Source: Candidatus Methylacidithermus pantelleriae
Lineage (GTDB): Bacteria > Verrucomicrobiota > Verrucomicrobiia > Methylacidiphilales > Methylacidiphilaceae
Assembly: GCF_905250085.1 (NCBI RefSeq)
Contig: NZ_CAJNOB010000004.1
Location: 1-61,680, forward strand
DNA: 61,680 nt
Reading direction: 5' to 3'
Under the pieces are notes generated by a model, which worked only from the letters and a program-made list of their open reading frames with translations, was not told the origin of the DNA and made no database searches. This document shows, piece by piece, positions 44,531 to 53,449 of the stretch. Each line of letters begins with the position of its first letter. Positions within the stretch are counted from its first letter, which is position 1. Position numbers and translations under genes: made by a program.

Positions 44531-45355
44531 GGGTACGGAGGATCTTTTTCTGTGGATGTTTTGCACTTGCCTAGAAGACTGTTCGAAAAGCGCAGGCGCA
44601 GGGGGATCGCCAGGGTTTCCGCAAACGACTCTTTCTGGGGGATCGCACCGGTTGGAAGCTCGTTTGCGGGTAGGGGTTAACTAACCCCAAGAAAAAAGCA
44701 GGCTCTTGAGCAAATCTCTTGGGCTTTCTTTGCGAAGGATCTCTTTCAAAAAGGCGGGTTGCGGCTTCGGGCTACTTTTTATGGCCTTGGCTCTATCCTC
44801 GAAAGTTAGGAAGGAAACAAAGCCCAACCCAACTTTGCGGGGAAGCCTTTCGCCAATGCTAGAAAGCTGGGCCAGACAGAAAGAAAAAGCGTTGACCTTG
44901 TGCTTTTCTGGCCGGATCGACTCCGACCGAACGGAGCGTCAAACGCGTAAAGAAAACGCGGTTTAGGCTCCAACAATAGCGAATCAGGACCCATGGATCG
45001 GGGCCCAAGCGGAGACACGGAAGAGCAGTGAGGACCAGCGTGGTGGAAAACCGGCTCTTCTGAGGAAAAGCTCGGGGGTAAAAGGAAGGTTGAAAGGGAT
45101 GGAGCAAGCTTTCTTTTCCTCTGGGGCACAAGCGCAACCAGCTTTGGACCTCTAACCCGGCAGGCGTTCCCCCCGGCATCCTCGCCATCCAAGGCGTTTT
45201 TGTTTGAAAGTGACATTTCCCATCCCCTTAGACCAAACGGTGCTTTTCTGCACGAGCTGTGATTTGAAGCTCTTCGCAAGAAAAAAACGTGCGATCAACA
45301 GGTTCGATGTGGGAGAGATCCCGCGATTTGGCCAGACGAGTTTTAGCATCTAGCG
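44531..45355. other. Stretch without a recognised gene
   Basis: About 820 bases downstream of the DUF5069 terminator. Short frames only. A perfect GGGGTTA-AC-TAACCCC hairpin lies at 44673-44688. I see no gene family here. Confidence 0.35.
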
Positions 45356-45900
45356 CTAGTGGAGAAAACCGGGCGCCTCGGTTTTCTCTTTTCCTTCGCG
45401 GCGAAAGCCTTGGGTGTGGATTACGAGATGCATTTGAGGAAAGGCCGCCTCAGGATTGGCTAGCGACTGGTGCAGATTGACTTGGCCGACGGGCTCCCGG
45501 TAGTCCTGGCGCCATATTTCGGACACGTCCCATTCCGCCTCCTTAGATTTGTGGCGATGACCACAGTTGAGACACGGGCTGCGACGTTTTGCGCTCGGTG
45601 TTCCATGAGGCACTTGATGGGCCGCTTCCATAGTTTCCTTTACCCTTTGCCGCGACGAATGGAACTTTTTCCTGCACAGTCCTACCAGTTTACCCAGTCC
45701 CTTGTGCAGCGGCGCCCAAAATGCCGATGCCCAAGCCAAGTGTTAACCGGCCCAACCGGCTACGGAGGCTCCAAAACACCGGGTTGTCGAAGGTTGCCAA
45801 AGCCGTAGAGCTTTGGGTCGACTGGGGCTTTCAATCCCAGTGCGACTCCGTATATGCGTAAGCTTTTCTCTATTCTCCTGGGCTTTGGAAACGATTGCTA
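45356..45900 (-). pseudogene. TnpB-type relic
   Basis: An open frame ending at 45356 reads CLNCGHRHKSKEAEW followed by YREPVGQVNLHQSLANPE. This is like the TnpB/OrfB zinc ribbon (CxxCGxxx...) with its CVN-type asparagine segment (GAVNMH-like). The rest towards 45900 has fragments in other frames. It is a different group from the IS607 relics. There is no full protein. Confidence 0.5.
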
Positions 45901-46173
45901 GATTCTTTTCCTTGAGCGGATCACGACCGCACGCCCACGCTTGCAAAGACATTTGCCAAAGCCTAAAAAAACGCGCTCTGCGAGGGCCAGCCGTTTCTCC
46001 GAGGGAGCCGAATTTACGTCAGAAAGGCTGGCGCGGTCTCTGCAGGATTCCTTCGGGGGCGAGCACCGGGAGCGCCAAGCACCCGGTGCCACTCCAGAAC
46101 CAAGCTGGCCAAGCAGCACGGCCTTTTCTTGGTCGTACCAATGAGTAACGAAACAGAAGCAACCCGCGATTAC
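45901..46173. other. Intergenic remainder, nothing recognised
   Basis: About 270 bases to the 3' end of the dehydrogenase gene; no gene or RNA seen. Confidence 0.3.
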
Positions 46174-47070
46174 CTAGGCAACCTCCAGGGCCCTTCGGCT
46201 CTTAAAGGTTAGCTCTGAAATACCCGACTTATCCAGATGGCCCAAGCCCATACGGACCATTCGATCGTACTGTTGCTTGGTGGCTTCGGCCAGTGGCAGC
46301 CGCAATCCCACCTGCCGCGCAAGTTCCAGCGCGATTCCTGAGTCCTTAGCCGCGTGTTCCGCAGAGAAAAAGCAGGCATGATCGCGGTTCTGCATGTCTT
46401 CGCCATCGGTGTACAGCACGCGGGACTCAGCTCCTGTTTCAGAGAAGACCTCGCGAACAAGGGTGAGATCCAGTCCGAGGGCCTCAGCAAGTCCTAAACC
46501 CTCAGCTAAGCCAGCCGTGTTGATATTCATTACCATATTGACCAGTGCTTTAAGTTTTGCGGCCTGGCCAGCTGGTCCGATATAGCGGACTTTTCGTCCT
46601 AAGGCCTCTAAGATGGGTTTGGCACGTTCAAAGGCCTCGGGTTTGCCACCGACCATGAGGTAAAGGGTCCCTTGACGAGCTTGAGTGACACTAGCGGCCA
46701 TACAAGCCTCTATACTTTGGGCTTTGGCCTTTTCGCAGAGTTGCTCGATTTCAACGTGGATATGGGGGCTAACGGTAGCGCAGTTAATAAAAAGTTTCCC
46801 TTCGGCTGCCATAAGCAGATTGTCGCTGGGATTTTCATAGATGCTTTTCTGCGCCTTGTCATCGGTGACTACTGTGATGACGACATCCGAAAGCCGGCTC
46901 ACCTCGGCTAGTGTCGGAGCTGCGACGCATCCGAGCTCTTTGGCAAGCTCCTCCGCGGCTTCTCGGCGAACATCGTAAACAGCGGAGATGGTAAATTGTT
47001 TATCATGGAGACGGCGGGCCATGTTGGCTCCCATCCGTCCAACACCGACAAATCCAATCTTCTCGCTCAT
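46174..47070 (-). CDS. Beta-hydroxyacid dehydrogenase (3-hydroxyisobutyrate dehydrogenase family)
   Basis: The 298-residue protein oxidises or reduces a small beta-hydroxyacid with NAD(P). The Rossmann start is GFVGVGRMGANMARRL. The substrate loop is present (EACMAASVTQARQGTLYLMV), and the catalytic lysine is in GQAAKLKALVNMVMNINTAG. The helical C-terminal part is complete. The substrate cannot be told; tartronate semialdehyde, glyoxylate-type and hydroxyisobutyrate enzymes are all options. It stands alone. Confidence 0.9.
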   Translation of the reverse strand: MSEKIGFVGVGRMGANMARRLHDKQFTISAVYDVRREAAEELAKELGCVAAPTLAEVSRLSDVVITVVTDDKAQKSIYENPSDNLLMAAEGKLFINCATVSPHIHVEIEQLCEKAKAQSIEACMAASVTQARQGTLYLMVGGKPEAFERAKPILEALGRKVRYIGPAGQAAKLKALVNMVMNINTAGLAEGLGLAEALGLDLTLVREVFSETGAESRVLYTDGEDMQNRDHACFFSAEHAAKDSGIALELARQVGLRLPLAEATKQQYDRMVRMGLGHLDKSGISELTFKSRRALEVA

Positions 47071-47350
47071 GGTTCTCTACTCGCTTTCTAGGTTGGTTAG
47101 CTTGATTTTTTGTTTTTGATCTCTTCCTGATCGGGGGTGCTCCCTCAAACAAGCTGCCGTACGAAAAAAACGGCTAGCCGCCACCCCTTGAGCCCTAGTA
47201 CCGCTTGTAATCAAGTAGAGTCCAAGCGTCAAGCGGTTAGTGTGTCCTGTCTGAGCGTAACGCCAGCGTTCGAACTACTGGTGAGGTTGGAGGCAGAAGG
47301 AACCAACATCCGATTGGCTTGCCTCGCTCAAAGAATCAGACCGCAGGCAT

Positions 47351-48577
47351 CTATTCCAACGAAGAATCTTTGCGTTCCCCGTATGGGAAGAGCGTGCGCA
47401 GGAAGAGCAAAAAATGAGCCCAGCGGGCGAGCAGAATACTGCGAACTCGAGCGACACTAGTCTCCATGTCTTGGGGAAGTCTCGGCCACAACGGACGGCA
47501 ACAAAGATATCCGCCGATCAGTCCAAACAAAAGGAGCGGAACGGTTACCGAAAGTCCGGGGGAAATCCGACCTGCCTTGCCTAGAAGAGCACACAGAGAG
47601 GAAAAGAGTTCAAAGGCGGCAAAAAGAGTCAGGGAAAGACCTACTCCAGACAGCGTTCCCTCTTTCTTTGTGGCGTCACAGTCAGCAAGCACAAAGCTTA
47701 GAAGAACCAAGACCGAGAGAGGCCCCAGCCAGTAGGAGTACCATTGAACCCAATAGGGCGCTAGGATGTCTGAATGGCTCTGACCCGCTTTCCTCTCCTT
47801 GTCAAGGAGGCGAGAAAGCTCACCGATCCCCATTTCCTTCGGTTTTTTCTCAAAAAGGATCATTTGGGCTGGGGAAGTAGTCCAGGAATCAAGGAGGATC
47901 GTTGGCAGAAAGTAGCCTCGGACAAATTCGCCATCGTTTCCGAACTCGAGAACCTGGACCCCATAAAAGGTCCAATGGCGATCTTGCCACAATGCTTCCT
48001 GGGCAATGAGCTTTCGCTTTTCCCTGGCCTCCGCATCGCGCTCCAGCACCTCGACTCCTTGAGCTTTCCCATGCCGCACATCAAGTTCTTGAAAGTACCA
48101 CAGTCGCCCACCGTCAGGTTCGGGGTAGACAAAACCCCGCAGGACACGGGTACGACTGCTTGTACCACGGAGTTCTGCAACAATGCGTTCGCGCTTGGAT
48201 TGCGCTCGGCTCATCATGGTCAGCTCAATCCCGAGGAGTGCGACCACGCTCAAAAATCCCAGGGTGAAAAAAGGGAGATAAACAAAAAGGGGCGAAACCC
48301 CACAGGCCTGGAGAACAAGAAGCTCATTTCTTCTATGCAGCTGGAGTACTACGTAGAGAGCCGCAAAGAACAGGGCCACAGGCGCCGTGGTGACCAGGGT
48401 GGGCGGGAGATAGGCCAGGTAGTACATCGCGATGACTCCTGGGCTTGCCTTGTGGTCTAGGAAATCGTCCAATGAGCTGAAAAGGTCTGCAATCACCACT
48501 ACTAGGACAAAAGCGGCGACGCAAACCGCGCTACTTGCTAACAGGAAACGGAAGAGATACCGACCGAGGATGGGCAT
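47351..48577 (-). CDS. LptF/LptG-family lipopolysaccharide export permease
   Basis: The 408-residue membrane protein fits YjgP/YjgQ (LptF/LptG), inner-membrane parts of the ABC exporter that moves lipopolysaccharide to the outer membrane. It has N-terminal helices (LFRFLLASSAVCVAAFVLVV), a central periplasmic jellyroll-like part of about 190 residues with RGFVYPEPDGGRLWYFQEL, and C-terminal helices (WLGPLSVLVLLSFVLADC). Which of the two it is cannot be settled. Only one of the pair is visible here. The tail beyond the last helix is Arg-rich. ATG 48577 starts at the usual position and overlaps no gene. Confidence 0.88.
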   Translation of the reverse strand: MPILGRYLFRFLLASSAVCVAAFVLVVVIADLFSSLDDFLDHKASPGVIAMYYLAYLPPTLVTTAPVALFFAALYVVLQLHRRNELLVLQACGVSPLFVYLPFFTLGFLSVVALLGIELTMMSRAQSKRERIVAELRGTSSRTRVLRGFVYPEPDGGRLWYFQELDVRHGKAQGVEVLERDAEAREKRKLIAQEALWQDRHWTFYGVQVLEFGNDGEFVRGYFLPTILLDSWTTSPAQMILFEKKPKEMGIGELSRLLDKERKAGQSHSDILAPYWVQWYSYWLGPLSVLVLLSFVLADCDATKKEGTLSGVGLSLTLFAAFELFSSLCALLGKAGRISPGLSVTVPLLLFGLIGGYLCCRPLWPRLPQDMETSVARVRSILLARWAHFLLFLRTLFPYGERKDSSLE

Positions 48578-48588
48578 GCTAGATCCAA

Positions 48589-48638
48589 GGGAAGCTCCGG
48601 GGTGAGGTCTCTACCGTGCCAAGGGCTTCCCCTCACCC
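48589..48638 (+). promoter_or_regulatory. Mutually exclusive hairpins upstream of the small ORF and rpsA
   Basis: GGGAAGC at 48589-48595 can pair with GCTTCCC at 48625-48631. GGGTGAGG at 48600-48607 can pair with CCTCACCC at 48631-48638. The pairings overlap and cross each other, so they cannot form together. This is attenuator-like. It also lies just upstream of the divergent LptF/G start. Confidence 0.4.
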
Positions 48639-48664
48639 GAAAAGACTTCTTTTGGAGAGGTTCC

Positions 48665-48766
48665 ATGGCTAACAAGTCTTACGCATCCACGCTGGCGCCC
48701 CACCGTCGGTTATCGCACAAGCGAGCCAGCGCTTTGGCCAAGATGCTGGGCAAAGTCCTTTTTTAG
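48665..48766 (+). CDS. Candidate small basic protein (33 residues)
   Basis: A 33-codon frame opens at ATG 48665 with GGAGAGG several bases upstream. It encodes MANKSYASTLAPHRRLSH followed by KRASALAKMLGKVLF and stops at TAG 48764. The product is basic and has a likely amphipathic helix. I do not know the family. The spacing and composition make it more credible than random frames, but there is no homology evidence. It lies about 280 bases ahead of rpsA on the same strand. Confidence 0.4.
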   Translation: MANKSYASTLAPHRRLSHKRASALAKMLGKVLF

Positions 48767-49042
48767 CCGAGGTATCGGTAGGATGACAAGGACTAATCCG
48801 TTGTGCAAGGATGTCATAGGAATAGGGTTCTTCAGTTGGGGGGGTAGTCGTCTGCAACAAAAGCCGCTTGTCGGACAGGCAGGGTGGGCTTAAAGTAGCT
48901 ACCGCATACGAGAAAACGGGACCGGAACAGTGCCTGGGCCCGGCGACTTGCTTGTCTTGGCATTCCGCCAGCAAGGGGGTAGTGTTGTAGGGGTCCGGCG
49001 GGTAAAGACCCAACTTTGGTTAAGGAGGTTTAAACGAGACGT

Positions 49043-50716
49043 ATGGCTGAGTGGTTTTTAAGGGACCTACCGAACTTTAAGGAGGGCACGATCGTGAAAG
49101 GTCGTGTCATTGAGAAGCGTCCCCACGAGGTGGTCATCGACATTGGCTACAAGTCGGAGGGAAGCGTGCCCATAACAGAATTTGAGGATCCGGAGGCAAT
49201 TCAGGTGGGGGACGAGGTTGAGGTTCTCCTTGAGCAGTTGGAGGACGAGCACGGCATGGTTGTGCTCTCTCGCCAGAAGGCGGCTCAAAAACAAAATTGG
49301 GAGAAAGTTGTCCAGGCCTACCGCGAGGGTCTTCCGGTTACGGGAAGAGTGAGGCAGCTCGTTAAGGGGGGGCTCATGGTGGATATCGGCGTGGACGCAT
49401 TTCTCCCGGCGTCGCAGGTCGATGTTGTGGCACCGAGAAATTTGAAGGATCTGGAAGGCACGGTGATTACTTGTAAAATTGTTAAACTAAACGAAGAAAG
49501 AAAAAATGTCGTTCTGTCTCGGCGCGAGATCGTGGAAGCCGAACGAGCGGAGAAGCGCGCCCGCTTCCTTGCCAGCGTCCAGAAAGGAGACCTGGTTCGA
49601 GGGGTCGTCAAAAATATTACCGATTTCGGAGCGTTTATTGAACTGGATGGAATTGACGGGCTTCTCCATATCACCGACATGAGCTGGGGAAGGATTAGTC
49701 ACCCCTCCGAGCTTCTCAAAATTGGCCAGGAAGTTGAGGTCGTCGTTCTCGAGATTGATCGGGAAAAGGAGCGGGTTTCCCTGGGGCTTAAGCAAAAAGC
49801 TGAAAATCCCTGGGAACGGATTACCGAGAAGTATCCCCCCGGGACCGTGGTGAAAGGCAAAGTGACCACGCTACTGCCATATGGCGCTTTCGTAGAGCTG
49901 GAGCCGGGAGTAGAAGGGCTACTCCATGTTTCGGAGCTATCGTGGACCAAACGAATCAGTAAGCCCTCAGAAGTTCTTTCCGTCGGCCAAGAGGTAGAAG
50001 CAAAGGTTCTTGATGCAAACAAGGAGGAACAAAAGATCTCTTTGAGTCTTCGTGCGTTAGAGCCAAATCCATGGGAAAGGATCGCGGAGCGGTTTCCCAT
50101 TGGCAGTGTGGTTAACGCAAAGGTGCGAAGTTTTACCGCCTATGGAGCCTATGTGGACCTTGCGGAGGAGATTGAAGGTTTTATCCATGTGAACGACCTC
50201 GATTGGACACGAAAGATCAATCATCCTTCCGAAGTTCTTAAAAAGGGTGAGGAAGTCCAGGCCAAGGTTCTCGACATCGACAAGGCGAATCAACGAATCC
50301 TTCTCGGCATTAAACAGCTTTCTGAAGATCCCTGGAAGACGATCGAATCGCGCTACCAGGTCGGGGATGTTGTTACGGGAAAGGTGACCAAGGTGGCTAG
50401 CTTTGGGGCATTCGTGCAGCTGGACGATGGGATTGACGGGTTGGTCCACATCTCGCAGATCAGTAACGAGAAGGTCACGAAGGTAAAAGACGTGCTCAAA
50501 GTCGGACAGGAAGTAAAGGCTAGGATCATTAAGATTGACAAGGAGGAGCGTAGAATTGGACTTTCGATTAAAGCGCTTGATTACTCTCCCGAACAGCTGG
50601 AAAAAGAAAGGGTGGAGCTAGTTCGATCGGGGGAAGAGTTAACCTCGATGGAGGAAGCCTTTAGTCGGCTCGAAGAGGATTATCGTCCTGGCCAGTCGAA
50701 AAAGAAGGCCACGTAA
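49043..50716 (+). CDS. rpsA: 30S ribosomal protein S1
   Basis: S1 helps bind mRNA to the 30S subunit. The 557-residue protein has six S1 OB domains. Typical repeats are GTIVKGRVIEKRPHEVVIDI, GDLVRGVVKNITDFGAFIEL, GTVVKGKVTTLLPYGAFVEL and GDVVTGKVTKVASFGAFVQL. The length equals that of E. coli S1, so it looks complete. The ATG follows AAGGAGG by about 14 bases, rather far, so start control may be unusual. A long leader precedes it. The gene has no partner in the window. Confidence 0.96.
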   Translation: MAEWFLRDLPNFKEGTIVKGRVIEKRPHEVVIDIGYKSEGSVPITEFEDPEAIQVGDEVEVLLEQLEDEHGMVVLSRQKAAQKQNWEKVVQAYREGLPVTGRVRQLVKGGLMVDIGVDAFLPASQVDVVAPRNLKDLEGTVITCKIVKLNEERKNVVLSRREIVEAERAEKRARFLASVQKGDLVRGVVKNITDFGAFIELDGIDGLLHITDMSWGRISHPSELLKIGQEVEVVVLEIDREKERVSLGLKQKAENPWERITEKYPPGTVVKGKVTTLLPYGAFVELEPGVEGLLHVSELSWTKRISKPSEVLSVGQEVEAKVLDANKEEQKISLSLRALEPNPWERIAERFPIGSVVNAKVRSFTAYGAYVDLAEEIEGFIHVNDLDWTRKINHPSEVLKKGEEVQAKVLDIDKANQRILLGIKQLSEDPWKTIESRYQVGDVVTGKVTKVASFGAFVQLDDGIDGLVHISQISNEKVTKVKDVLKVGQEVKARIIKIDKEERRIGLSIKALDYSPEQLEKERVELVRSGEELTSMEEAFSRLEEDYRPGQSKKKAT

Positions 50717-50939
50717 GGTTTCTTGTCCCGTGGGAGATCCGTGGGATGGTCGGCTAGCGTTTTCTTGAAAGACTTACTTGTGGGAACACTTTGAGTCTTT
50801 CTTTGTCAGGGTGTCTCCTCGGTAGGCGATCCAGTCCGGCCCCAGGCAGAGGCGTCGCCGTAGCTATCAGTCTTAGATTCTGCTTCTGGCTTTTCATCGA
50901 TTGAGTCTACCCGTACAGTTTTCTTGTGCGGTCTTAGGC

Positions 50940-51013
50940 GGTCCCGTAGCTCAGATGGATAGAGCAGCGCTTTCCTAAAGCGCGGGTCGGGAGTTCGAAT
51001 CTCCCCGGGACCA
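50940..51013 (+). tRNA. tRNA-Arg (anticodon CCT)
   Basis: The cloverleaf is complete: acceptor stem GGTCCCG with CGGGACC, D-stem GCTC/GAGC, anticodon stem GCGCT/AGCGC around the loop TTCCTAA, and T-stem GGGAG/CTCCC around TTCGAAT. The anticodon CCT reads the arginine codon AGG. CCA is not encoded. Confidence 0.95.
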
Positions 51014-51275
51014 CTAGAGAAAAAAGACCTAAATTCCTAGAGCACAAAGAGTTCACTCTCCCCCCTAACGACGTCCAATAAATTACGGTCAATGTGTAAA
51101 CAAGCGGCTAAGGACGCCTGGATCGTGGCGACAATGGGCAAAGAGAATCGAGGGATTAGATGGGGAATAAGCTCCGTTTATGTCCTCTTTTGCGTGGAGA
51201 GGACGGGCTGCAAGTAAAAATCTTGCCTTTGCCAGAAGGATTGAGTATTACGCCAGGGGCAAAAAGGAGATTGGC

Positions 51276-51584
51276 ATGGAAAAAGCAAGAGTCCTTGCGC
51301 CTATGGTTGCTTTGGCCCTGGGAATCATTACAGGTAAGCTATCCGCCGATACGATGCTTTTCGATTTCGGGGACATGATCCTTGGGGACTCCAATGGCGA
51401 TGCCGTGATGCTCTTCCGATGGGAAGATGGGAGTATTTCAGGATCTGTAGGGGATCAATGGGTTGATGTTGAGCGAATACCAAGTTGGGGCGAGAGATAT
51501 GGAAACCAAGGACCGGTTTTACCGCTCCCTTACTCCGATTGCGAGGAGAATGCGTTCGACGCTTTGGATGACGAAGGAGAGTAG
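51276..51584 (+). CDS. Hypothetical secreted small protein
   Basis: A 102-residue product with a clear signal peptide (VLAPMVALALGIITGKLSA) and an acidic mature part (DGSISGSVGDQWVDVER, DCEENAFDALDDEGE). AAAAAGGAG stands upstream of ATG 51276. I do not recognise the family. It is the first of a group of putative exported proteins after the tRNA-Arg gene. The acidic tail could bind metal ions or be a disordered end. Confidence 0.6.
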   Translation: MEKARVLAPMVALALGIITGKLSADTMLFDFGDMILGDSNGDAVMLFRWEDGSISGSVGDQWVDVERIPSWGERYGNQGPVLPLPYSDCEENAFDALDDEGE

Positions 51585-51667
51585 AGAGTAATGCGGGAGA
51601 AGGTAGACGACAAGAATGTTTCTAGCGATGTATGGATTGTCGCGAGAACCGGAATGAAGAGACCGAC

Positions 51668-51775
51668 ATGAAAACGAACCCGACGTGGGTCGCTTGCGCC
51701 ATTGTACTCTGTGTGCTAGGGGGGAATGCCCACGCGATCTTGGGGACATCAGCACAAGTCCAAAGGCGGAACTGA
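51668..51775 (+). pseudogene. Truncated secreted-protein remnant
   Basis: ATG 51668 opens a 35-codon frame with a good signal peptide (WVACAIVLCVLGGNAHA) and then only about ten residues before a TGA. The most likely reading is the start of a longer exported protein now cut off by a frameshift. A genuine tiny exported peptide is possible. Confidence 0.4.
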
Positions 51776-52472
51776 CGGTGTCCGGAAGGTGACTTCCGGG
51801 GTGATCGAAAGCCCATTGGCGAAGTTGACAAGTTCTGGCTGCCAGATGAGCCACCAGTGGGGTTTTCTCAAATGCCGCGCCTATCTCAATGCAGAATTCT
51901 CCCAAGTCTGGCTTCGGAAAATAGGCTAAGCATGGGGCCTTTTCGTCACCAGGTTGAGGTGGCTGAATTGTCTCGCCACGAGGGAGAACCAAAGGCTAAG
52001 GCGGATTGGTTTGTGGCGGATTTTTTATGGAAGTAGGCCGTCAAGGACCAAGTGTGGCTGGAGAGCTATGCGCTTTTTCCGGGTTGGGGCTGTCAAACCC
52101 GTAGGAAGAATGGAGCAAAAACTGAAGGAACCGTTCCGCGTGTGAAGGAAAAACTCAATGATTTTTCCTGAAGTTCTAAGATCAATAGTAGGATGCAAAA
52201 GATACGCGCCCCTTTGTTCGGACAAAAGCCAGAGCGGAGTTCTGCCAGATCCGTGCAAGAGGGTTGCTGGATGACTGTTGGAACTTAGAGAGACCGAAAG
52301 CGAACGTGAATTTCCAGCTAGCAAACGTCTTGTTCGCATGCGGGGCGGGGAGAAGCTTTGACTCGGCTTGAGGATCTTCTAGCGTTTTGGGGTATTGAAG
52401 GGGACTGAGATTGACGGCCCAAAAATGGGCTCGAGTTAGGTTGGAAACGATCATGTAACCGGAGGGGCTCAA
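51776..52472. other. Stretch without a clear gene
   Basis: About 700 bases with only overlapping, unconvincing frames. It may include the remains of the secreted protein that starts at 51668. No RNA or terminator recognised. Confidence 0.3.
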
Positions 52473-53039
52473 ATGGGTTCTCTTAGGCACTGGTTTGTCC
52501 TTGCTGGAGCTACAATCTGGATAGGAACCCAGGGGAATTTCTTACCTGCAGCTACCAAGGACTTTAAGGGGAAGCCTCTTGCTCCCGTGCATGCCTCAGG
52601 CATTGGGGAGGGAGGATTATCCTCTGAATCGGTTCTACCGGGTGAAAGACGCTATCTTCTCCCAGAAACGCAACGTAGAGGGGGCAACCTAAAGCGTATT
52701 TGGATTCCTTTGACTGCAAGTCCCACCGGCGTGACTTTTCAGACTCCAAAGGGTACCTACCGGGTTGAGGCACAAGGAATGCTTGCTCCCTCTTGGAGGC
52801 GACTCTACGCCTACGCCGGCAGGAGGGCTCTCTGGATTGAGGTTGAAAACTCCAGATCCAGCACCGAACTAGAGGTGCTAGAGGCTCTGTTGAACGGTGC
52901 TCTCCTGCAAAAGGCCCAGTTGGATCGCGAGGCGCAGGCGCATCCGGATGGGTGGGAAATGAGCCAACGATGTCAAGCCGTCCGCTGGATGGTGAAAACC
53001 CTTTGGGATCTTTACGACCAAAAGAAAGGGAAGCGATGA
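52473..53039 (+). CDS. Hypothetical exported protein
   Basis: The 188-residue product begins with a signal-like segment (FVLAGATIWIGTQGNFLPAA) and has no domain I recognise. It carries RIWIPLTASPTGVTFQTPKG and a Glu/Arg-rich helical end. A GGAGGGG site precedes ATG 52473. Codon use looks normal and the frame is intact. It is the largest of the exported unknowns beside tRNA-Arg. Confidence 0.6.
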   Translation: MGSLRHWFVLAGATIWIGTQGNFLPAATKDFKGKPLAPVHASGIGEGGLSSESVLPGERRYLLPETQRRGGNLKRIWIPLTASPTGVTFQTPKGTYRVEAQGMLAPSWRRLYAYAGRRALWIEVENSRSSTELEVLEALLNGALLQKAQLDREAQAHPDGWEMSQRCQAVRWMVKTLWDLYDQKKGKR

Positions 53040-53449
53040 TAGAGGGTCTTATTTTAGGCTAAAAAATGGCGACTTTTTATGGAGAGTCCGTAGAAAAAGA
53101 GGGAAAACCTTCGAGAAGGCAGTAGTCCCCGTTTCGAGCAAGGGTGAACTTTGGGACGGGAGATGTTGCTCATCGGGTCACTTCCCGATCGTTTACGAGC
53201 GGCTTCCAAACGGAACTTGGGTTGAAAAGGGAGAAGCGAGCGAGATGTATCATTGTCCTGGCTTTAAAGGGGGTACTGGAAGAGGGGAAGAATCGATTGT
53301 GAGGCGAAGCTAGGGAACCGGTTGTGAGTTTTCACTAACAGGCGGGGAGCTGCCCTTATGTCCCATCTGGGGCTCCCAAAAGCTAAACCACATGGAGAGA
53401 CGGACGGCTCTTCATGGCAGCCTGTCAGAGTGAACTTGAGTGCATCGGC
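53040..53449. other. Gap before the second IS607 relic
   Basis: About 400 bases. Short frames with no known product. I see no gene. Confidence 0.3.

Noticed and set aside
44673-44688. GGGGTTA-AC-TAACCCC hairpin
   Set aside because: The loop is only two bases and no T run follows on either strand, so I do not call it a terminator.
47774-48460. A 228-codon plus-strand frame opposite the LptF/G gene
   Set aside because: It overlaps the LptF/G coding sequence entirely and matches nothing.
53163-53225. A 20-codon frame MLLIGSLPDRLRAASKRNLG with GGGAG upstream
   Set aside because: Too short, with no supporting feature.
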